Translations under genes and position numbers: made by a program
The notes under the pieces: model-generated
Told to the model about the DNA's origin: nothing
What the model saw: only the letters and a program-made list of their open reading frames with translations
Databases searched by the model: none
Assembly (NCBI RefSeq): GCF_016545825.1
Contig: NC_052613.1
Span: forward strand, 5,890,001-5,954,000
Source: Eucalyptus grandis
Lineage: Eukaryota; Streptophyta; Magnoliopsida; Myrtales; Myrtaceae
Reading direction: 5' to 3'
DNA length: 64,000 nt
Part shown: piece by piece, positions 33,179 to 44,110 of the stretch
Layout: each line of letters opens with the position of its first letter
How positions within the stretch are numbered: position 1 is the first letter of the stretch

Positions 33179-33859
33179 TTGTTTGTTTTTCCGAGGACTC
33201 CCGGAATTTGCGTTGAAACCAAATGGAACCCCACCGCCCCCGTCCCACCCCGTACCGATGACTCTCAAGCACCCAGGACGGCAGCAACTCCGCGGTCCCG
33301 CCAGTACAAGCTGATCATCGGCCGCTTTCTCACGTTTGCTTTGCCCACTATCCTCGCCCTCCCCATGGCCATCTTCTTGGCGATGCCTGCAGGAATGCTG
33401 CCGCAGCACATGCTCGACCTGGGCTCTTCCCTTTCGTCTCTCAACATCTCCATCTCCATCTCCATCTCCCTCAGGAAGCTCGTCACTGTGGAGTACACTC
33501 ACATGAGACTCATCTTGAGTTCAGATGGCCAGCTCACTCTCTCTCTCTCTCGTCCCTCCCTGGTGTCCAACTCCACTCAGGCGCCCGGCTACGGGACCTC
33601 ACTCCAAGCCAAGGCCCAGACAACGCTGTCGATTGTCACTGACTTGGGCATAAACGGCTTGGAGGCGACCATCGAAGTAGCGGCAAAAGCCAAGCGGAAG
33701 GTGCGTTTGCGTCCGTGGTGGGCCTCCATGCTCAACGTGGACGTCTCATGCACGTACTTGACCTTCACAGCTCAATCCAACAGTGAGGACGGCGGCAATC
33801 AGATGATCCTCGAAGGCTCCCTGAGCTGCTCTCTCGACATCATCCCTGAACTCTGGTAA
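33179..33859 (+). pseudogene. LEA_2 / NDR1-HIN1-like paralogue without an in-frame ATG
   Basis: The frame 33179-33859 aligns end to end with the unit 1 protein, including the membrane segment, VEYTHMRLIL, LNVDVSC and the C-terminal IIPELW. But the ATG equivalent to 12139 (33223) is out of frame. The first 13 codons carry a net 2-base deletion, so that ATG leads to a stop after 12 codons. Upstream in frame there is no ATG before TGA at 33167; the first in-frame ATG (33365) lies inside the membrane segment. Either the gene has died recently, with the remaining frame still intact, or it uses a non-ATG start. Intron signals and AATAAA are retained. Confidence 0.7.
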
Positions 33860-34073
33860 GAAAAGTTACAAGTTCCTCCTTAGTTTCGTATTTCTAGTAT
33901 CGGAGCAAGTTGTTTGTGTTCACCAGTGAAGTGGACGAGAAGTTGTCGATGCTCAGCATGACAACTTTTTGGAGCCGTTTGATTCCGCGCGTGCTTGGCC
34001 TTTTTTATTGTACTAATACTAAACAGTCTTTGATTCTCACCACCCCGTCTCTTCTTGTTCTAATTTTCAGATT
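33856..34073 (+). other. Probable intron overlapping the stop, unit 2 copy
   Basis: CTG/GTAAGA at the stop and TTCTAATTTTCAG before 'attctggag', the same arrangement as 12768-12982. Confidence 0.45.
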
Positions 34074-34151
34074 CTGGAGACTCTGGCTTCTACCAATTTG
34101 GCAATCACTCGGGAGGTTCCTTTCCTAGCCTATGACTTTGATTTACCAAGG

Positions 34152-34157
34152 AATAAA
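34152..34157 (+). terminator. Polyadenylation signal, unit 2 LEA_2 copy
   Basis: AATAAA in 'aaggaataaatgacttg', equivalent to 13063-13068. Confidence 0.5.
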
Positions 34158-35794
34158 TGACTTGCACTTGACATGCTTTGGATATTAGAGGTTTCTCGAG
34201 ATTTGTCCCTTTAGCTTAGTGTCTGATCGTGCCTACGCAGTGTTGATTCAAAGGTCCCCCTCACGTTGAAAAATCGTCGATTTGACAATTAACGAGAATT
34301 CAAAAGAAAAATAAAATAATATAAAACTCGTTAAAAACAAATCAAATAGGCCACATTGTTCTTTTATTCCCTACATTTTTCTTTTATTTTTTTTGGTAAG
34401 ATTTTTCTTTTATTTTTGGTTTCCACGTAAAGTAACTTAGAGTTTGGGTAAAACTAAATATCGAAAAATTGCAAGTTTTTCGAATATTAATTGAGGGTCC
34501 CAAGAAAATTCGAGAGGGCCCGTCACTTTATCCGCGATTCTTGGGTTCATTGAATTCGAACAAGATTGAGATTTTGAAGTTTGACGTCTTGCTCTTCATA
34601 AAGGACAATGGCGCTAGCATTTCTGTTTTTTCTTATTGTCTCTACCACCTAACAAATATAAATTATAATAAAATTTGATCGGATGGGAATGAATGAAGAG
34701 ATAATACTAAGTCAGTCCTGTATCGAATCTCAAACTTTGATTCTTTTTAGAATTTTTGCTGTTTTATAACCCATATATTATGAAGCCATAAATCATGCCG
34801 ATCTAATTACTTCTTCTGAATTTTAATGAAAATGATAATGAATATAAATTTTACGCAAAAGGAAAACAGACAGAAAGAGTCGTCGATCTACGAACTTATT
34901 TTGTGAAGATTACATTGACCAGGGAAGACTTACTCAACTCCAACGCCTTGCAGTGGTCTTGTCACAAAAATACCATGAGGAAAAAAAATCAACAGTTCAT
35001 TGGATGATTTCATATCTACGTTGATATATAATTCTAAAATATATTGCACATGAGAGTGTGTGAGTAAAGTTTGAGCGAGAATTTGACTTGAATCAATGCC
35101 AAATACAACAATTGATACATGGTTCCGAAATAAATTAATAAGCAAAATCTCCAGTCGCTCAAGTGCACCGACACCCCCCCCCCAACTATTAGGTCACCAT
35201 GAAATTGGAAACGCAATTCAGCACGTAGGCCTCATATTTATATTACAAGAACCGCCCCGCAAACGCAATTTAGCAATATCTGCCGCGCCCTAAGGGATTA
35301 GAGACAGAAATGGCCCTTTTCCAATGCGGGTGCATGCCGTTAGGATAATGTCATTTTACAGCGCGTACATTACATTTCTTCTTCTATGAATGATTAATGA
35401 TTAATTTTTTTAGATTTATTATTTTGTTCTTAGAATAAAGTCACCGAATTTGCTTTATTTGCTTCGACTGGTCAGCAGACCTATAATTACTTCGACCCGT
35501 CACCAGAATCACGTATTTTTTCTTTTGCTTTTTTCCGAATCTTTGACTTTGCTAACGATGACAATACATGCGATATGGATCAGGCAACATAAGCTAAGCA
35601 TAAGATCAAATTATTATCTTTGGTGTGAAGTGTGGTATTACGTGATCAAATTTACCCATCATTTATGGCTCTTATCACTGGTAAAAGAAATTTTTTGATT
35701 GTTCCACTATTAAGACCAGAATTTTAAGAAGGCGATGGCACCTAATATAGAATGTGTTAGGTTAAAAACTAGAATCGGGATTGGCCATGGAAAT
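34158..35794. other. Non-coding; mosaic then collinear with 14330-15260
   Basis: 34230-34920 resembles 16900-17460 and 37660-38220 instead of the expected unit 1 sequence, suggesting internal exchange or loss between locus modules. No gene is seen. Confidence 0.45.
34375..34416 (-). mobile_element. Ultrashort A-tailed insertion with perfect 16-bp target duplication
   Basis: ATTTTTCTTTTATTTT occurs at 34375-34390 and 34401-34416. Between them are 10 bases whose complement reads CTTACCAAAA. Homologous sequence at 17045 and 37790 has a single uninterrupted version. The target is T-rich, so slippage cannot be fully excluded. Confidence 0.5.
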
Positions 35795-36045
35795 AAAGTT
35801 AACGATATAAAATTGAGACAAAAAAAAATTATAAGATTGATTGAGGGTCTGAGATAACCCTAAAAAGATAGGACCAAAAATGCATTCGTTCATCCCGAAA
35901 CTGGTGGGGCAAAAATCCTTGGTGCGCTCTCGTGGCATTATGCAATTACATGATTTTTTTTTCCCAAGAATTAGGTTGTTGAATTGGAGAGAAAAAAACA
36001 TGAAATATCCCTAAAGTATAATATTATCACTTGCGTGGCATCCAC
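35795..36045 (+). repeat. Upstream block of the LEA_2 module, fourth copy
   Basis: Equivalent to 15260-15570. The (TA)n microsatellite of unit 1 is absent; 'catcccgaaac' stands in its place. A partial further copy follows at 36080-36200. Confidence 0.6.
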
Positions 36046-36460
36046 ACATCACCTAAAACTATAGGATCGAGAATCTGAGATAACCCTAGAAAGACGAGGG
36101 CGAGATAGGTTAGTTCGTCGTGAAAAAATAAAAAATAAAAAAATATTTTTTGGGTCCAATTATGGTGCTTCTCGGACGAGAAACTCCATGTGCTGGGTAC
36201 CATTACGTGATTACATTGATGTCTTAATGCGCTTTGACTGGCAAGTAGCACGGATTGGCTCGGCCTTGCCACTTTGCCAGTACACTTTTGGTCGGCCGCT
36301 TTTTTCTCCTGGGGCCAGAAAAGCCACGATTGAAAAAAAAAAAATGCAATTGCTTCGTACGTAAGTAATTCCAATACCCCGGTTGCTCCAACCTTCTCTC
36401 CATAAATTCTACGGCACAAAAAATACCTGTAGAAACAACAACACCCAACACAAAAATTCC

Positions 36461-36720
36461 AAATGAGGACCGAACAATTCCTTCTACCCCATCCGGATGA
36501 TGATCCGGCATCGCCGCCGCCTAGTTGCAGCGGGGATGACTGGTCAAGTTGTGCTGGTCAAGGACAAAGTGTCCCGTGCTTGTGATGCAGCACGTCGGCA
36601 TCAATGTCATTCTTGACCCTGGCCTGTCGAGGCATGCTTGTGGCCGATACGGCTGGAGGAAGTATATGATGAGAACATGGTTTGGCACGTGGCTTGTTTG
36701 ATTTGGTGCATCTTGGCCTT
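36461..36720 (+). pseudogene. Decayed second locus of unit 2
   Basis: ATG 36461 opens about 40 codons (MRTEQFLLPHPDDDP, then Pro/Ser-rich) ending at TGA 36581. The sequence to 36680 shares a block with 31740-31905, and 36708-36730 ('cttggcctttttattgtacta') matches the 3' flank of the LEA_2 genes. The domain region is gone. Product not recognised. Confidence 0.4.
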
Positions 36721-36730
36721 TTTATTGTAC

Positions 36731-37184
36731 TAATATTGAGGATTAATATCATGAAAAACTCAAAATCGATATACCAATAACAAATTTACTCCAAAAATTA
36801 AAATCCAAAATTGGCACACCTTTGATTAATTTAACTAAACTAATAGATTTGTGACAAATTTACTTTATATTAATTTTTGTTAAATTTTATTGTCAAATTA
36901 CTAAGTTAGATGATTTGTAACAATCGACTAATGTACCGGTTTATGATTTCACTCTCCGCTTGTCATAATTATATTAGTTTTGTGATTTTTTATATTAATC
37001 CAATTTAATAGAGAATATATTTATCACAAACGTATTAATTTGGGCTTTTTTAGCAATCAAAAAATTAGTGTTGGGTAAATTTATCGTAAATGTACTATTT
37101 TAGGATTTTTTTGTGGTCATTTGGGATAATTTGTCACAAATGTATTAATTTGTGATTGTTCGTTGTATTAACTCATAATATTAA
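36731..37184. mobile_element. GGGTTAATAC-family MITE with near-perfect 9-bp target duplication
   Basis: The element, about 36740-37175, starts GGATTAATATC and ends GTATTAACTCA. Flanks are TAATATTGA (36731-36739) and TAATATTAA (37176-37184). The flanking DNA joins as the 3' flank of a LEA_2 locus ('gtactaatattaaac', compare 34010). The homologue in unit 1 is the truncated copy at 16141-16470. Confidence 0.75.
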
Positions 37185-37220
37185 ACCTTTACCAAAAAAA
37201 GAAAACTCATAATATTAAAC
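37170..37220 (+). mobile_element. Ultrashort A-tailed insertion with perfect 17-bp target duplication
   Basis: AACTCATAATATTAAAC is at 37170-37186 and 37204-37220. The 17 bases between read CTTTACC then seven A, G, AA. Unit 1 has one uninterrupted copy near 16454-16470. Confidence 0.75.
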
Positions 37221-37239
37221 GATATTCAATTCTCACGAC

Positions 37240-37620
37240 CACGTCTCTTGCTGTTCGATTTTTCAAATTCTGGAGACCGTGGCTTCCATAAGTTTGGGCA
37301 TCACTTGTAGGTTTCCTTCTTAGTTTATTACTTTGGCAAGCACTTCACATGCCGAGGATTCTTTTGAATGTACGATTTTTCACGGAATAAATAGCTTGCA
37401 CTTGATCCCCACCTATTAACTTAATTTTTTTATTGGAATTTCTAATGCAGCATAAGAGTCGGGTTTTGTCCACACCTTTGGGGTGTGCCTCTCCTCCGTC
37501 AGACAAATTCACGTGCTGCTCGCGATCCTTTGTTGCCTTTATTCATTTATTTTGACTTTTGAAACTAAAAGATGTCACGGGCAGCTCAAAAGACGCTCCG
37601 ACACGAGTTGCAGTTTGAGC
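37240..37620 (+). repeat. 3' flank of the decayed second locus, unit 2
   Basis: Collinear with 16490-16880, including the AATAAA context at 37387 and the HTFG block. No separate gene. Confidence 0.5.
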
Positions 37621-38399
37621 CTGGGACGGATAAGCATTGGTTGACTATCACTGGTCCCACTGTTGATTCGCGTGTCCTCACGTCTCACAAATCATCGATT
37701 TAATAATTAACGAGAATTCCTAAAAAAAAGAAATTTAACCTAGCTAAAAACTTATCGAGAGAACACATTGTTCTTTTATTCCCTACATTGTTCTTCTTTT
37801 ATTTTGGTTTTTCACGTAAAGTAACTTAGAGTTTCGGTGAAACTAAGATCGAAAAGGTACAAGTTTTTGAAATATAAACTAAGGGCCGCGAGAAAATTCT
37901 TGAGAGGGCACATCACTTTGTTTTTTCTTGTTTATGGTCTCCACCACCTAACAAATATAAATAAATAAATAAAATGATGCCTTTTGATTGGATGGGAATA
38001 AATGAAGAGATACTAAGTCAGTCCCGTATCGAATCTCAAACTTGATTCTCTTCAGAATTTATGAAACAATGAAACCCTAGCTCATACCAATCTAACTACT
38101 TCTTCTGAATTTTAATGAAAATGATACCGAATATAAATTTCACGCAAAGGGCAAAGGGATGGAAAGAGTCGCCCATCCACACACTTAGTTTGAGAATATT
38201 GAATTGATGAGAGAAGATTTACTCAACTCTAACGTGCTGCAGCAGTTTTGTAACAAAAATACCATTAGAATAAAAAAAAACAGTTAATCAAATGATTTCA
38301 TAATACATTGTAGTGTGAGTAAAGTTTGAGCAAGAATTTGACTTGAATTAATGCCAAATGCAATAATTGATACATAGTTCCGAAATATAGTTTAGAGCA
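37621..38399. other. Non-coding, collinear with 16881-17598
   Basis: No gene is seen. Confidence 0.5.
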
Positions 38400-38827
38400 A
38401 AATCTCCACCCGCTAGGTTCAGGTCAGAAATATCTTGAAAACCCGAATCGAATCAAGCTGAATCGCCAACATCCCTATCACCTCAAGACCATCTCGGGAG
38501 GAGCTTCACACGAAGCTGTCCACGTAGCTGTCCACGTAGCTGGTGGAGACAGCTGTTGCGCAAGATCTGTCAAGGCGGAGAGAACCGACTACGAGGAGCG
38601 AGTCGGTAGTCGTGGCACTCCTCGAGCCACCGTTCCAATCCCAAATTCGACGACGAGAGGTTTGCCTGCGTGTGCGCGTGCGTCATGGGTCGAATCTGAG
38701 TTTCGGAACGTCATCGCTGAGCGCGAACGTGACACTCAACACCCACCGATTTAAAAAAAAAAAAAATAAAAAATCAAAGGGTAAACTGCAAAAATTGAAA
38801 GGTGGGATAGGATTCAACCGTATCTAA
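38400..38827. pseudogene. Unrecognised gene fragment, unit 2 copy
   Basis: Equivalent to 17599-18060. METAVAQDLSRRREP and VVALLEPPFQSQIRRR are kept in frame. The 'cacgtagctgtc' word is doubled at 38519-38541. The minus frame seen in unit 1 is broken here. No family is recognised. Confidence 0.3.
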
Positions 38828-39289
38828 ACTGGACGATTTCGTCGATATTTCATTCGTACCACCATCGCCATAAAAGAAGAGGCCTTTGTAGATTAGACAC
38901 GAGAAAAGGAGCAATGGCCTTGGAATTTTTCTTTTTTCACTTTAGGAGTTCTGTCTCCACCACCTGATATTTCAAGGAAACGGGGAAAAAAAAGAAAGAC
39001 AGAGAATCGACAGCCACCCCACCCATGGGTTTAATGAGGGAAGATTTCTCGACTCCATCCCCACGGTTTTCCTCCTTGTAAATGCACATTGATATGTAGC
39101 TCGCCTATGTATTGCATGTGAGAGTATGTGGTTAAAATTTCAGTGAGAATGCAATTGAAGTCAACTTCAAATGCATATCAATTGTGAACTTCCTTAGGAT
39201 AAACCATTAAGGAAAAGTTAATGAATTATTAGATGGGCGAGACAATTGTTCAAAAAGCTCAAACTCTACTGCACGGTGGCCAATTCAAT

Positions 39290-39940
39290 TCTAATTAGCA
39301 ATTAATTCCCGAATCTTTTGATAGTTTGTCAATGTTTAATCGGAAATTATTGACGTGAATGTCAGCCTTTCTATATGGTATGACTAATGTTGACATAAAT
39401 GAGTTTTGCAATTTTTTTTTTATTTTCGATTATATATATATATATATTGGTCTTATTTCTCTTCACCAATCGCTGAGCTTTGGCAATGGCCAGTAGAGGT
39501 CGCTAGCCACAAGCAAAAGCCAATGAGGGTTGTGATGCCCTTGGGGCATTGGCAAGAGCCACCCTTACGGCCTTTGTTGAGGGCTCGCCTATCTCGAGGA
39601 CATCACGGTCCTCATCCACGATTTGCGAGGGCTTGTAGGTGTTGATGGCCACCATAAAAGAAAAAAAAAAAAATTGAAAAAAAGAAAAAGAAAAGAAAGG
39701 AACAAATAATAATAAAAATTATAGATTTTTTTTTTTTTGAAAAATTGCAAAAATTGTCCACATTAAAGGATAGCTAACAACTATCTTAGTGATTTCCGGC
39801 CAATATTGGCGGGAAAGATTACATTAGCAAATTTTTATAAAGGTTTAACATTAAATTGGCTCAATTGAAAGGTTTAAAAATAAATTGATATCTATACAAT
39901 AAATTGATAATTTTTTTGGTAATTTTTCCCTAGTAAGCAT
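39290..39940. mobile_element. AT-armed repeat with GC-rich core, unit 2 copy
   Basis: Collinear with 18590-19170, including the (TA)n at 39431 and a GC core at 39465-39655. Confidence 0.45.
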
Positions 39941-40252
39941 GCATAGTACTCATTAAAGAGATAGTGTTGGCACCTAGCGTGAACTCTCCCAAACCCACAT
40001 CTATCACAACTTGGAATTTAAACATATAATATATCAATAATTGAGAGTGAATTTTCCTTCTGCAAGCTAGAAATTCATGGATACAAGAACTTGTTCACGC
40101 TAGATTGATCTAATCCATCTTGTTACATTTTCTCTTTATATTGGAAACGTTTTGCAAGCAATTGTTATTAGGTTTTAGTCCTAAATCACTAATATGTGAT
40201 AGGTGATTATGCAGATGTGCAAACATCAATGTAAAACTCAAAAGCCAAAGCG

Positions 40253-40261
40253 TTAAATAAA
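40253..40261 (+). other. Empty insertion site for the 475-bp MITE
   Basis: A single TTAAATAAA in 'aagcgttaaataaattactc', equivalent to the two copies that flank the element at 19511-19985 in unit 1. Confidence 0.9.
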
Positions 40262-40637
40262 TTACTCAAAAAGACTAAAAAAGACTTAAACGCACTAAGC
40301 AAGCCAAAGCAAAGCTTCACTATCACTTCATGAAACGATAATTCTGCAAATTTTAACTAAAAGACAAACAATTATAAGATATATGCATGTTCTAATTATG
40401 AATTCTAATTGTAATCATGTAAAGACAACTTGGCCTTTCGTTTTCACAAGCAAAACGAGGATTTCACCCATTGACACAAGGATCATAGAAGAAGATAATG
40501 TAATGGCTATATAAAATTATGAAGGTTGGGTGAGAAGTCATACCTTGAGGCCGCCTTCTTCTCCTCATCGCCAGGCCCGTCGAGTCGAGAAAAAGAATGG
40601 CCTAAAACGATTCCTTGCAATTCTATTATTTTCTTAG

Positions 40638-41623
40638 GGTATATTTAGTAACCATTCCGTTTCGAGAACAATTTTTAATCGAAATGATTTTTTTTTATTC
40701 TGTTCCCGAGAATAATTTCTAAGCATTTTAAGACGTTCGGTAACTACTCAAAAATTTTATTCCCATAATAGAATTGTGTTTGGCATCGTCTTAAAAATTT
40801 TTAATCCAAACCATTTTCTTTTAATTTTTAAATAATTTTATCACTTTTTTTCTTTTTTTCTTTTCTCTCTCTTCTTCTTCAACCTTTGGCTGGTTGCTGG
40901 CCTTGGATGATTATCGATCAATAGGCGAGGGGTAGTGACCTTGCCGGAGCGTCGTCGGCCCCCGACGAGGTTGCTCCTTGTCGATCGAGCCTTGTTGGTA
41001 GTTGGGTGAGGCTTGGCCTTGCCTTGGCCAAGTGACACCAACCTTGCGGTGGCTTGGCAAGGTCGAGCCCCGCCGATGATTGGGCAATCTCGGCTTTGTC
41101 AAATTTGGGTCAGGTTGAGCCCCAGCCAAGGCAAGATCAAGGCTTGTCCGGCCAGGTGAGGCTCGGTGGTGGCTGAAGGAGGCTCGGGCGAGGCTCACTA
41201 ATGGCTGGGTGAGCCTCACTTGTCAGGCAAGGCTTGCCAGTGGTCCGAGGAGGCTTGAGAGAGGCTCACCTCGCTTGTGGCTAGGCAAGCCTTCAATGAG
41301 CTCGCTGGACCTCACCTAATCGATCGCCAGCAACCAATGGCGGTGGTCAACAATGGTGGTGGTGGAAGAAGAAGAAGAAAGAAGGAAGAAGAACAAGAAA
41401 AAAAAAGAAGAAGAGAAGAAGAAAAAATAAATTTAGATTTGCTTGATCTGGAATTATTCCTAGGAACAAAGAATCAGTTTTTATTTTTTTATTCATTGAT
41501 TCTATTCTAAATCTATTATAGAGAACAAAAAATTTACCAAATGGATTTATGTTCCAAATTTACTCTCGGGAACAAAATAATAGAAATTGTTATTATTTGG
41601 CAAGTCGCCAAACCCGCCCTTAA
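40638..41623. mobile_element. TIR element with GC-rich core, unit 2 copy
   Basis: Homologue of 20358-21298. The right flank TTAA (41620-41623) is intact; the left is mutated to TTAG. It was inserted before the large duplication. The ORFs in its GC core and GAAGAAG tail are not genes. Confidence 0.7.
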
Positions 41624-43430
41624 CATCGATTTGCTATCTCCATCATGTAATTTCCCAAGGAATCGAGCTTTTCTTTTCTCTCTCTCCTTTTTTTTTTCTT
41701 AACACCGTAAAATCATGTTCATACTTCGGGCAACGTATATATTTTCAGTTTGTCTTTTGTTTTGTTTTTTTTTTTTTTTTAAAGGTTTGGTTTAGGGATG
41801 GGTGGTTGACTGGGTGTCTCTACAGATTTATTTATTTTTCCTTTCTTATTCTTCAGAGTTTCATTAGGCGTAATCAATCAACTTTCGGAATTTTTGCTAT
41901 TACAAACACTTTGAGGGAAGCCAACTGGAAAAAACCCAACTTATCTATTTCTAAAACTATAAATTTGCTTCCACAAAAAAAAATTGCTTCTTAAGTTTTA
42001 GTTGGGCTTTCATTACAACGCTAGTTCTACATCACTATGTATGGGCTGTTGCACTGGTCTGTAACCTTAAAGCTAGCACGGCGTGCTTTTAAGATGTAGG
42101 GCGCAAATGAGTCGCAACAAGAACAGACATTGTCGAGTTGGCTACGGATCTTGGTAGCGTTGTTCACCACGTGCTAGTATATTATGCTTGCGAAATCTCA
42201 AACTAGCATGACTTGTATTAAAGCCTTGCTGATTTTGGTTAGCTACAACTAAAGAGGCTAATATCATCCTTGTGCCTTGTCTGAATGGGCGCTGCCTATA
42301 GTTTTCAATCTACAGTTGTTTTATAAAGTATCTTTCCATTCAATAGTCCCTTATAATAGAATGCGTTCTCATGTTGATTTGAAATAAATTTCACTCGTGA
42401 TATCTTAAGTGAAATTTATAATCAGGTTGCTAAAGCTTTGATTTCAATCTCCAAAATACTAAACTTTAAACTTTTTCTTCCGTGATCAATGCACTTTAGT
42501 GGAATCCAATAATTTTTCCATTAAAATAGTAACGTAGGTCAAATTCTGATAAAAATGCATTAATTGCAAAAAGATTTGAATTTAGTTATTGGGTAATCAA
42601 ATTCAAAGTCCAAGGGCTTTTTCGCCCGCACGATGAAACTCCTCTTCTATTTTCAGCCAAATAGTCCGCCGAGTCATCAACCCATATATTAGCGGTCGCT
42701 TTTCGGGGGAAATAGCTATTCTGTTTTCTAGATTAAGCATCTGAACATGCGTAGGTGAGAAACAACCGTTATTAGTTAAAATTATCCTCATTGATTCATT
42801 CACTAAACTTCCTTCCTAACCATTAATCAAATCTTTCTTCATAATAAAAAGTTTCTTCCGCAATCTCACTTATACAATAGAGAGCGGCATTCTTGAAACA
42901 AATAGACAAGTATATCATAAGTCCTAGAACTAACTGTGCAAGTGCAAATGGATTTTAAAACTTTTAAAAAGTGCAATGAAATCATAAAAATTGTTAAAGT
43001 AATGCAATTAAGTCTTTCAAGCTCTACTAAGAATCTAACCATCGTCAAAATAGCATATAAAGATATGCATTAAAAAAAATCCTTTCATTACTAATCGCAT
43101 GCATTTACGTGGCTAAACATGTAAGAACTTGGTTGGATTTTCCAAATGCTAATGCATTGTCAAAATAATTATCGATTTAATAAATACTGAAGATTTCAAT
43201 AAAGATAAATCTCGTAAATTTTTTTATTGAGAGACCGCATCATTTTATTCTCTAGATTTTTTTTATTGTTTTAAATAAAGTTACTTTTTTTTTTTTGAAC
43301 AAATATATAAAGTTACTTTAGGTGTCGCGATAATATGAATAAAATGTATGAGTTTAGGGGACCCACAGGCATTGAGAGGTCTAATAAGTATTGCCGGTGA
43401 CATCATACGAGAAAAGGTACGATGATGTCC
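41624..43430. other. Non-coding, collinear with 21303-23100
   Basis: No gene is seen. A T run at 41765-41780 and the insertion at 43288-43306 are private to this copy. Confidence 0.5.
43275..43319 (-). mobile_element. Ultrashort A-tailed insertion with 13-bp target duplication
   Basis: ATAAAGTTACTTT is at 43275-43287 and 43307-43319. The 19 bases between, read on the minus strand, are ATATTTGTTC followed by nine A. Unit 1 has one copy at 22978-22992 ('atataaagttacttt'). Confidence 0.7.
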
Positions 43431-43625
43431 CCCTCGCACGTGTCTCTGTTCTTCTTCTTTTTTTCAGCACGTCGCACGTGTCGGGCTTGACGTCATCTCT
43501 ATTACATATTGACTCGTCGCTTGGGGTACCCACTAGCATTGACGTCATCGGCATTACATATGAGATATCGCTTGTGGGGCCCACTGACATTGACGTCATC
43601 TGCATTACATACATCGACTCCGTCA
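43430..43625 (+). promoter_or_regulatory. Array of three perfect TGACGTCA sites
   Basis: TGACGTCA at 43488-43495, 43540-43547 and 43591-43598, spaced 52 and 51 bases, each in the context TTGACGTCATC. Each is followed by an ATTACATA word. CACGTGTC elements lie just upstream (43437 and 43476). Such palindromes are bZIP/TGA-factor sites, and the regular spacing comes from tandem repetition. The downstream gene is not identified; a decayed locus may be the target. Confidence 0.55.
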
Positions 43626-43973
43626 GATCGGCCCCGCCAAAACGCCTCTGTAGATTTGCCGTCTTTTACGGATTTATTTATTTTACTTGTCTTGTTCTGG
43701 AGAGTTTCATTTGGCTAGCTAATTTAGTCGTCCCTTAATCATCAAATAAAAGTAATTAACTTTCGGAAGAAACTTGGCCAAGTTCTTTTAGAATCAAAAT
43801 CAACATAGTTTGCCTTATTGTAGCAAGTATAGAGTTGAGCTTATATGCTCAAAATTTTATTAGCTCTTTTGTTTATTATACTAATAAAAATGTGGCACAA
43901 TATACTTTGTAATATTAGGATTTTTTTGGACCAAGCAAAATAAAATAAGATAAAAACAAGATTTGAGCCTGTC

Positions 43974-44026
43974 AACAAAGGGACATTCAACCTTTACCCA
44001 AAAAAAAAAAAACAAAGGGACATTCA
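43974..44026 (+). mobile_element. Ultrashort A-tailed insertion with perfect 16-bp target duplication
   Basis: AACAAAGGGACATTCA occurs at 43974-43989 and 44011-44026. Between them are 21 bases: ACCTTTACCC followed by 11 A. Unit 1 has the single target at 23638-23653. Confidence 0.85.
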
Positions 44027-44069
44027 CCTCCTTTCTAAGAGAGAGCCTGCGCAAAACATAGGGAAAAGA

Positions 44070-44110
44070 AAAGAGAAAGAAAAGAGAGAGAGAGAAAGAA
44101 AGAAAGAAAG
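44070..44110 (+). repeat. GA/GAAA-rich simple repeat
   Basis: A purine-rich stretch longer than the unit 1 equivalent (23695-23712). Confidence 0.8.

Noticed and set aside
33095..33502. 135-codon minus-strand ORF over the unit 2 LEA_2 copy
   Set aside because: Antisense of GC-rich coding DNA with low-complexity GDGDGDG; the equivalent in unit 1 is not conserved as a protein.
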